DNA of 9,261 nt, taken from contig NZ_JAIVFR010000192.1 in NCBI RefSeq assembly GCF_020829685.1, forward strand, positions 1 through 9,261, written 5' to 3'. Source of the stretch: Nostoc sp. CHAB 5715 (GTDB lineage Bacteria > Cyanobacteriota > Cyanobacteriia > Cyanobacteriales > Nostocaceae). The notes beneath the pieces were generated by a model. The model saw only the letters and a list, made by a program, of their open reading frames with translations. It was not told the DNA's origin and made no database searches. Below are positions 6,068 through 9,261 of this stretch, one piece after another. How positions within the stretch are numbered: position 1 is the stretch's first letter; every line of letters begins with the position of its first letter. The translations under genes and the position numbers were made by a program.

Positions 6068-7393
6068 ATGGTTCCTTCCAAACGAGTTTATTTATTGTTG
6101 ATTTTAGGTATAGCGATCGCCCCGATTCTATGCCTTTTTCTCAGCATTAAAGCAGCGATCGCCATCATTTTGCTATTTGATGCGATCGTTCTCGGATTGA
6201 TGATTGTAGATGGTTTGCAGGTGCGACGTTCTCGTGTGCAAATTACCCGCGAATTACCGTCACGATTATCCATTGGGCGGGATAATCCAGTGGTGCTAAA
6301 AGTAACATCACCAAATGCCAACGCCCTAATTGAAATCTGCGATTACTACCCAACAGGGTTTGGCATATCTGCACCCACACTTCATGCTATTATTCCCAGT
6401 AATACCACTCAAGAATTGACATATACCGTCAACCCGACACAGCGCGGCGAGTTTCCTTGGGGAAATATTCAAGTCAGACAGTTAGGAATTTGGCGATTAG
6501 CTTGGAATGATTGGCAAATTCCCCAAAGTCTGCCAGTGAAAGTTTATCCTGATTTAGTTGGGTTGCGATCGCTGACAATTCGTTTAACATTGCAATCATC
6601 AGGATCAATCCGCCAATCTCGCAAAACTGGTATTGGTACAGAGTTTGCCGAACTGCGGAACTATCGCACTGGTGACGATTTGCGGTTTATTGATTGGAAA
6701 GCTACCGCCCGTCGGGTTGGGGCATATAATAATGCAACGCCACTGGTAAGGGTTCTGGAACCCGAACAGGAACAAACTTTACTAATCTTGCTCGATCGCG
6801 GGCGATTGATGACAGCAAAAGTGCAGAATTTGCAGAGATTTGACTGGGGTTTGAATGCAACTTTATCCTTAGCATTGGCGGGGTTGCATCGAGGCGATCG
6901 TGTCGGTGTTGGTGTATTTGACCGCCAGATGCATACGTGGATTCCCCCAGAACGCGGTCAACATCATTTGAATCAGCTAATCGATCGCCTGACACCAATT
7001 CAACCAGTATTATTTGAATCTGATTATTTGGGGGCGGTGACAAATGTTGTGCAGCGACAAACTCGCAGGGCGCTAGTGGTGGTGATTACCGACTTAATTG
7101 ATGTCACCGCTTCTACAGAACTCCTGGCTGCACTTTCCAAGCTAGCACCCCGGTATCTGCCATTTTGTGTTACTCTGCGAGATCCGCAAGTTGATCGTTT
7201 AGCACACACCTTCACAGATAATGTTACAGATGCTTATGCCCGTGCAGTGGCACTAGATTTATTAATGCAACGACAAGTAGCTTATGCTCAGTTGAAACAA
7301 AAAGGTGTATTAGTACTAGATGCACCAGCAAATCAAATTGCCGATCAGGTAGTTGAGCGATATCTGCAACTAAAAGCGCGGAATCAACTTTAG
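6068..7393 (+). CDS. DUF58 domain protein, membrane-anchored, vWA-like
   Basis: This belongs to the DUF58 family, which often neighbours MoxR-type AAA ATPases and transglutaminase-like proteins; the biochemical role is not firmly established. Two hydrophobic segments (about 7-25 and 28-48) anchor the N-terminus in the membrane. A beta-rich region follows (about 50-165), then the DUF58 signature (about 190-216), with G-x-E-F-A-E-L-R-N-Y (190-199), GDDLRFIDWKATARR (202-216). After it comes a von Willebrand A-like fold, with LLILLDRGRLM (238-248) at the metal-site position and VVITDLID (338-345) as a later strand. The first metal-site loop lacks the full D-x-S-x-S pattern. At 441 residues it is full length. 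No MoxR gene is in the window. The ATG at 6068 is chosen because it precedes the first membrane helix; no strong ribosome binding site is visible. Confidence 0.88.
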   Translation: MVPSKRVYLLLILGIAIAPILCLFLSIKAAIAIILLFDAIVLGLMIVDGLQVRRSRVQITRELPSRLSIGRDNPVVLKVTSPNANALIEICDYYPTGFGISAPTLHAIIPSNTTQELTYTVNPTQRGEFPWGNIQVRQLGIWRLAWNDWQIPQSLPVKVYPDLVGLRSLTIRLTLQSSGSIRQSRKTGIGTEFAELRNYRTGDDLRFIDWKATARRVGAYNNATPLVRVLEPEQEQTLLILLDRGRLMTAKVQNLQRFDWGLNATLSLALAGLHRGDRVGVGVFDRQMHTWIPPERGQHHLNQLIDRLTPIQPVLFESDYLGAVTNVVQRQTRRALVVVITDLIDVTASTELLAALSKLAPRYLPFCVTLRDPQVDRLAHTFTDNVTDAYARAVALDLLMQRQVAYAQLKQKGVLVLDAPANQIADQVVERYLQLKARNQL

Positions 7394-7423
7394 CGAATTT
7401 TCAATCGGCGATCGCCTAACTCA

Positions 7424-7552
7424 TATCATGTCCGATAAATTACTTGTGATAAGTCAAAAGCGAGTGGAACGAAGTGAAACGAAGCAATCACAACGTCTGG
7501 AGCGATTGCTTCACTCCGTTCGCAATTGACTTGTGTTTAACCGGACGTGATA
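7424..7552 (+). mobile_element. MITE-like element, copy 2 (129 bp)
   Basis: It has the same termini as copy 1 (TATCATGTCCG and CGGACGTGATA), in the same orientation, and is flanked by TCA on both sides (7421-7423 and 7553-7555). From GCGAGTGG to the right end it matches copy 1 base for base as far as I can compare. Left of that, GATAAGTCAAAAGC replaces GATATGTCATTGC, a one-base length difference that weakens the outer part of the hairpin. It lies 30 bp after the DUF58 stop codon. Confidence 0.85.
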
Positions 7553-7555
7553 TCA

Positions 7556-7817
7556 CAGGTTGCAAAATTCTTCTCCCACCAGTCCAGCATTGCTCGTCAC
7601 CTTTAACACCAGATTGTCATTACTTTACCGTATATGCTGTGCTGTCTCTTAAATCCTTTGTCAGTAAGCCTTTCAAGACTTAACGGGAAAAGTCAGATAT
7701 TTGCCAAACTTTCTGCTTGAGTATTGTTATGCCCTGGAACAATTGCAAATTAAGGCTTTGAGATTCATTGCCACCTGAAAATTCCAACTTAAGTGGTCTA
7801 AAATATAGCGCTCGGTG
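7556..7817. other. Spacer without a recognised feature
   Basis: This AT-rich stretch lies between the MITE copy and the promoter-like site upstream of the 78-residue gene. A short open frame entering from the MITE (ending at 7683) has no protein-like composition. AACTTAAGTGG near 7788 recalls part of the palindrome in the larger repeat family, but the rest of that repeat is absent. I see no RNA gene or other structure here. Confidence 0.5.
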
Positions 7818-7846
7818 TTGACAATTTTTCAATAATCGAATAACAA
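7818..7846 (+). promoter_or_regulatory. Candidate sigma-70-type promoter
   Basis: A perfect -35 box TTGACA (7818-7823) is followed, after exactly 17 bp, by TAACAA (7841-7846), which matches the -10 consensus at only three of six positions. The implied start near 7853 would give a leader of about 85 nt before the ATG at 7938. Confidence 0.45.
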
Positions 7847-7869
7847 GGTGGCAGCAGCATTAAAAAAAA

Positions 7870-7905
7870 GCGTTAGTGCATTCCTACCTAGAAACTAATT
7901 AACGC
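7870..7905 (+). other. Stem-loop in the leader of the 78-aa gene
   Basis: GCGTTAGT at 7870-7877 can pair with ACTAATTAACGC at 7894-7905, with a small bulge. It lies within the predicted leader and about 30 bp before the start codon. It is not followed by a T-run, so it is not a standard terminator. It could also be a chance palindrome. Confidence 0.35.
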
Positions 7906-7937
7906 CCTTCATTAAACTTCATACGGTTAACATAATT

Positions 7938-8174
7938 ATGCCAGAAACTACGGATTACAAAGCTTCCAAATCAGACAATCAAGCTATTGCCTATAAAGAA
8001 CGCCTTAATTCTTGGGCGATCGCTCGTCTACTTCCTAATACGCAACGGGAGATTGTTGCTCGCTTCCGCAGCCGTTCTGATGCCGAAGGCTATATGCGCC
8101 ACCTCCCCCAGGAAATACCAAATGCTTCCTACATGGTTGTTTTTGATTGTCAACGCCAAGAAGCTGTGATTTAA
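7938..8174 (+). CDS. Conserved-looking small cyanobacterial protein (78 aa)
   Basis: The function is unknown. The sequence resembles short uncharacterised cyanobacterial proteins that I recall carrying an (E)RLNxWAIxRLLPNxQR(x)xVARFRSRSDAEG pattern; residues 22-51 here fit it. The ending (MRHLPQEIP, then MVVFD at 66-70) suggests a small alpha/beta fold in which the helix after RSRSDAEG is followed by a strand, reminiscent of SPOR-type or other compact domains; this fold is inference. It has no signal peptide or membrane helix and is probably cytoplasmic. The ATG at 7938 is the first in frame and lies about 85 nt after a promoter-like sequence. No strong ribosome binding site is seen. It stands alone between spacers. 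Confidence 0.75.
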   Translation: MPETTDYKASKSDNQAIAYKERLNSWAIARLLPNTQREIVARFRSRSDAEGYMRHLPQEIPNASYMVVFDCQRQEAVI

Positions 8175-8420
8175 GGCATAAGTATAGGCAATAGACTTAT
8201 CTTGAAAGAGGGCAGTTTTCCGTAAGCTCAAACTTCCCTCTGCCTTCCTCGATAAAAAAATTAAAAATGTGTAGACGTAGCCATCAAAGACATCGCTTAC
8301 AACTCCAGATTACAATTCACGCTTCACTTAAAAGTTCTGGATGTTGTCAACGAGCATATCAACCTTTGTATTTTACGTTTTCAAATCCGAGTTTCCAAGC
8401 CAGTAAGCCTTTGCGCGTAG

Positions 8421-8600
8421 GGGTTTATTCGCGTCAGTGGCACATTAGCGATCGCGCTGGCACAGCTTTGCAAGGTGTTAGAAGCACAGGGATGCAGCAG
8501 TAAATTAGAAAACAGCCTAAAATTAATCTCACAATTATATCAGGAATATGAACAAGTTAAAACTGCCTTAGAACAAGAACTTGCGAAGGAAGTACCATGA
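8421..8600 (+). pseudogene. Remnant resembling the C-terminus of an HPt (phosphotransfer) domain
   Basis: The open frame after TAG (8418-8420) ends at TGA 8598-8600. It reads LAIALAQLCKVLEAQG (about residues 9-24) and then a helix with YQEYEQVKTALEQEL. This matches the usual end of HPt domains in cyanobacterial hybrid kinases, where ALAxLCxxLE and a final YxxVxxALExEL helix follow the phosphorylated His. The His-containing H-x-L-K-G segment is missing. In the same frame 8265-8417 is open but not recognisable, and the one stop codon lies right before the HPt-like part. The overlap ATGA with the response regulator gene and the shared subject (phosphorelay) support the reading. I infer a decayed kinase or HPt gene; confidence in the family is moderate. 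Confidence 0.5.
8586..8592 (+). promoter_or_regulatory. Ribosome binding site of the response regulator gene
   Basis: AAGGAAG ends 4 bp before the ATG at 8597. It is the clearest Shine-Dalgarno-like sequence in the window and supports this start. The start also overlaps the stop of the upstream frame (ATGA), which fits translational coupling. Confidence 0.6.
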
Positions 8601-9261
8601 AAGCGGATGCTCAAGAAAGCCAATCTTTAGTTCTAATTGTTGATGATGAACCTTTTATCCGCCTGATACTGCGGCATTTTTTGGAGCGGGAAGGCTATCA
8701 AATAGCGGAAGCTCAAAATGGCATAGAGGCAATAAAAGTTTTTAAGCAATTGCATCCTGATATAGTACTTCTTGATGCCATAATGCCAGATATGGATGGG
8801 TTCGAGTGTTGCACTCAGTTACAGAATTTTGATTGTAGCAAGTATACTCCAGTTTTAATGGTTACAGGACTTGAAGATCAAGAGTCAGTTGACCGAGCAT
8901 TTGAAGTGGGGGCAATGGATTATGTTACCAAACCAGTCCACTGGGCAGTTTTGCGACAACGGGTAAAACGCTTGATTCAGCAATCTCAGTTACAGCAAAA
9001 ACTGGAAGCCGTTAATGTGGAATTGCAGCGATTAGCTACTATTGATGGATTAACTCAAGTAGCTAACCGCCGACGGTTTGAAGAGTATTTTAACCAAGAG
9101 TGGCAGCGCATGAAACGGGATAAACGTCCCCTTTCTCTAATTCTTTGCGATGTTGATTTCTTCAAATTATATAATGATACTTATGGTCATCGATTAGGCG
9201 ATCGCTGTCTTCAAGAAATTGCTAAAGCGATCAAAGATATTATTAAACGTCCTGGAGATTT
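8597..9261 (+). CDS. Response regulator with GGDEF domain, 3' end outside the window
   Basis: This is a two-component response regulator joined to a GGDEF (diguanylate cyclase) domain of the PleD type, which would make cyclic di-GMP when the receiver is phosphorylated. The receiver covers about residues 10-125, with the acidic pair D16/D17, phospho-acceptor D60 in LLDAIMPDMDG, T90 in MVTGLED and K112 in YVTKPV. A helical linker (about 126-146, QQSQLQQKLEAVNVELQ) leads to the GGDEF domain, which starts at DGLTQVANRRRF (150-161) and continues with CDVDFFKLYNDTYGH (184-198) and GD (201-202). The window ends at residue 221, before the GGDEF motif itself, so catalytic competence cannot be judged. 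It overlaps the HPt-like remnant by 4 bp, suggesting a former kinase-HPt-regulator operon. Confidence 0.93.
   Translation, partial: MKADAQESQSLVLIVDDEPFIRLILRHFLEREGYQIAEAQNGIEAIKVFKQLHPDIVLLDAIMPDMDGFECCTQLQNFDCSKYTPVLMVTGLEDQESVDRAFEVGAMDYVTKPVHWAVLRQRVKRLIQQSQLQQKLEAVNVELQRLATIDGLTQVANRRRFEEYFNQEWQRMKRDKRPLSLILCDVDFFKLYNDTYGHRLGDRCLQEIAKAIKDIIKRPGD

Larger units (their letters stand above)
2790..9205. repeat. HIP1 octamers (GCGATCGC), ten exact copies
   Basis: Exact copies start at 2790, 2894, 5757, 6113, 6155, 6565, 7408, 8016, 8448 and 9198. HIP1 is highly over-represented in most cyanobacterial chromosomes, so this density supports the taxonomic reading. None lies in the first 2.7 kb, which could be chance. 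Confidence 0.95.

Noticed and set aside
7474..7683. 69-codon plus-strand frame after the DUF58 gene
   Set aside because: Its first part is the interior and right end of the MITE copy and the remainder has no protein-like character.
8205..8245. Possible terminator after the 78-residue gene (AGAGGGCAG ... CCTCTGCC)
   Set aside because: The pairing is short, the loop is over 20 nt and no T-run follows, so it is not convincing.
8267..8503. 78-codon plus-strand frame starting at ATG
   Set aside because: Its composition looks random, and its end overlaps in another frame the HPt-like remnant, which is the more convincing reading.

Overview
The window looks like chromosomal DNA of a filamentous, Nostoc-like cyanobacterium. 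Three things support this: ten exact HIP1 octamers (GCGATCGC), heptanucleotide tandem repeats next to genes, and the genes of a cyanobacterial-type nitrate ABC transporter, including NrtC, an ATPase fused to a substrate-binding-like domain that is characteristic of cyanobacteria. Species assignment from sequence alone is not safe.

Layout. Positions 1-218 hold two heptamer arrays. A small Cys-containing ORF (219-413, +) faces an inward-rectifier-type K+ channel of the KirBac family (426-1397, -). Upstream of the channel gene is a minus-strand hairpin terminator (1445-1474), then the 3' end of an unknown minus-strand gene (1496 to about 1609). This fragment abuts, at about 1600-1612, an nrtB that has lost its 5' part. 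From there the plus strand reads nrtB' (1610-2248), a heptamer-repeat spacer, nrtC (2459-4459), a 540-bp spacer packed with repeats, and nrtD (5000-5857). A DUF58 membrane-anchored protein (6068-7393), a repeat-bearing spacer, a small conserved-looking protein (7938-8174), a remnant resembling the end of an HPt domain (8421-8600) and a response regulator-GGDEF gene (8597 to the window edge) follow.

How the genes work together. NrtB is the permease and NrtC and NrtD are the ATPases of one nitrate/nitrite importer. The substrate-binding lipoprotein NrtA and the N-terminal third or so of NrtB are absent at the left junction, and DUF58, not narB, follows nrtD. The cluster therefore looks like a broken or rearranged nirA-nrtABCD-narB operon, or a chimeric join in the assembly. 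The response regulator overlaps the HPt-like remnant by ATGA, which suggests it once sat at the end of a phosphorelay operon.

The most informative non-coding signal is a nest of small repeats. Two copies of a 128/129-bp MITE-like element (4789-4916 and 7424-7552) have imperfect terminal inverted repeats and are each flanked by a 3-bp direct repeat (TGA and TCA). The first copy sits inside a second repeat family of about 160 bp made of successive palindromes, whose uninterrupted relative lies just after nrtD and serves as the empty site. I found no CRISPR array, tRNA, rRNA or transposase, and nothing that I would call a new defence or biosynthetic system.
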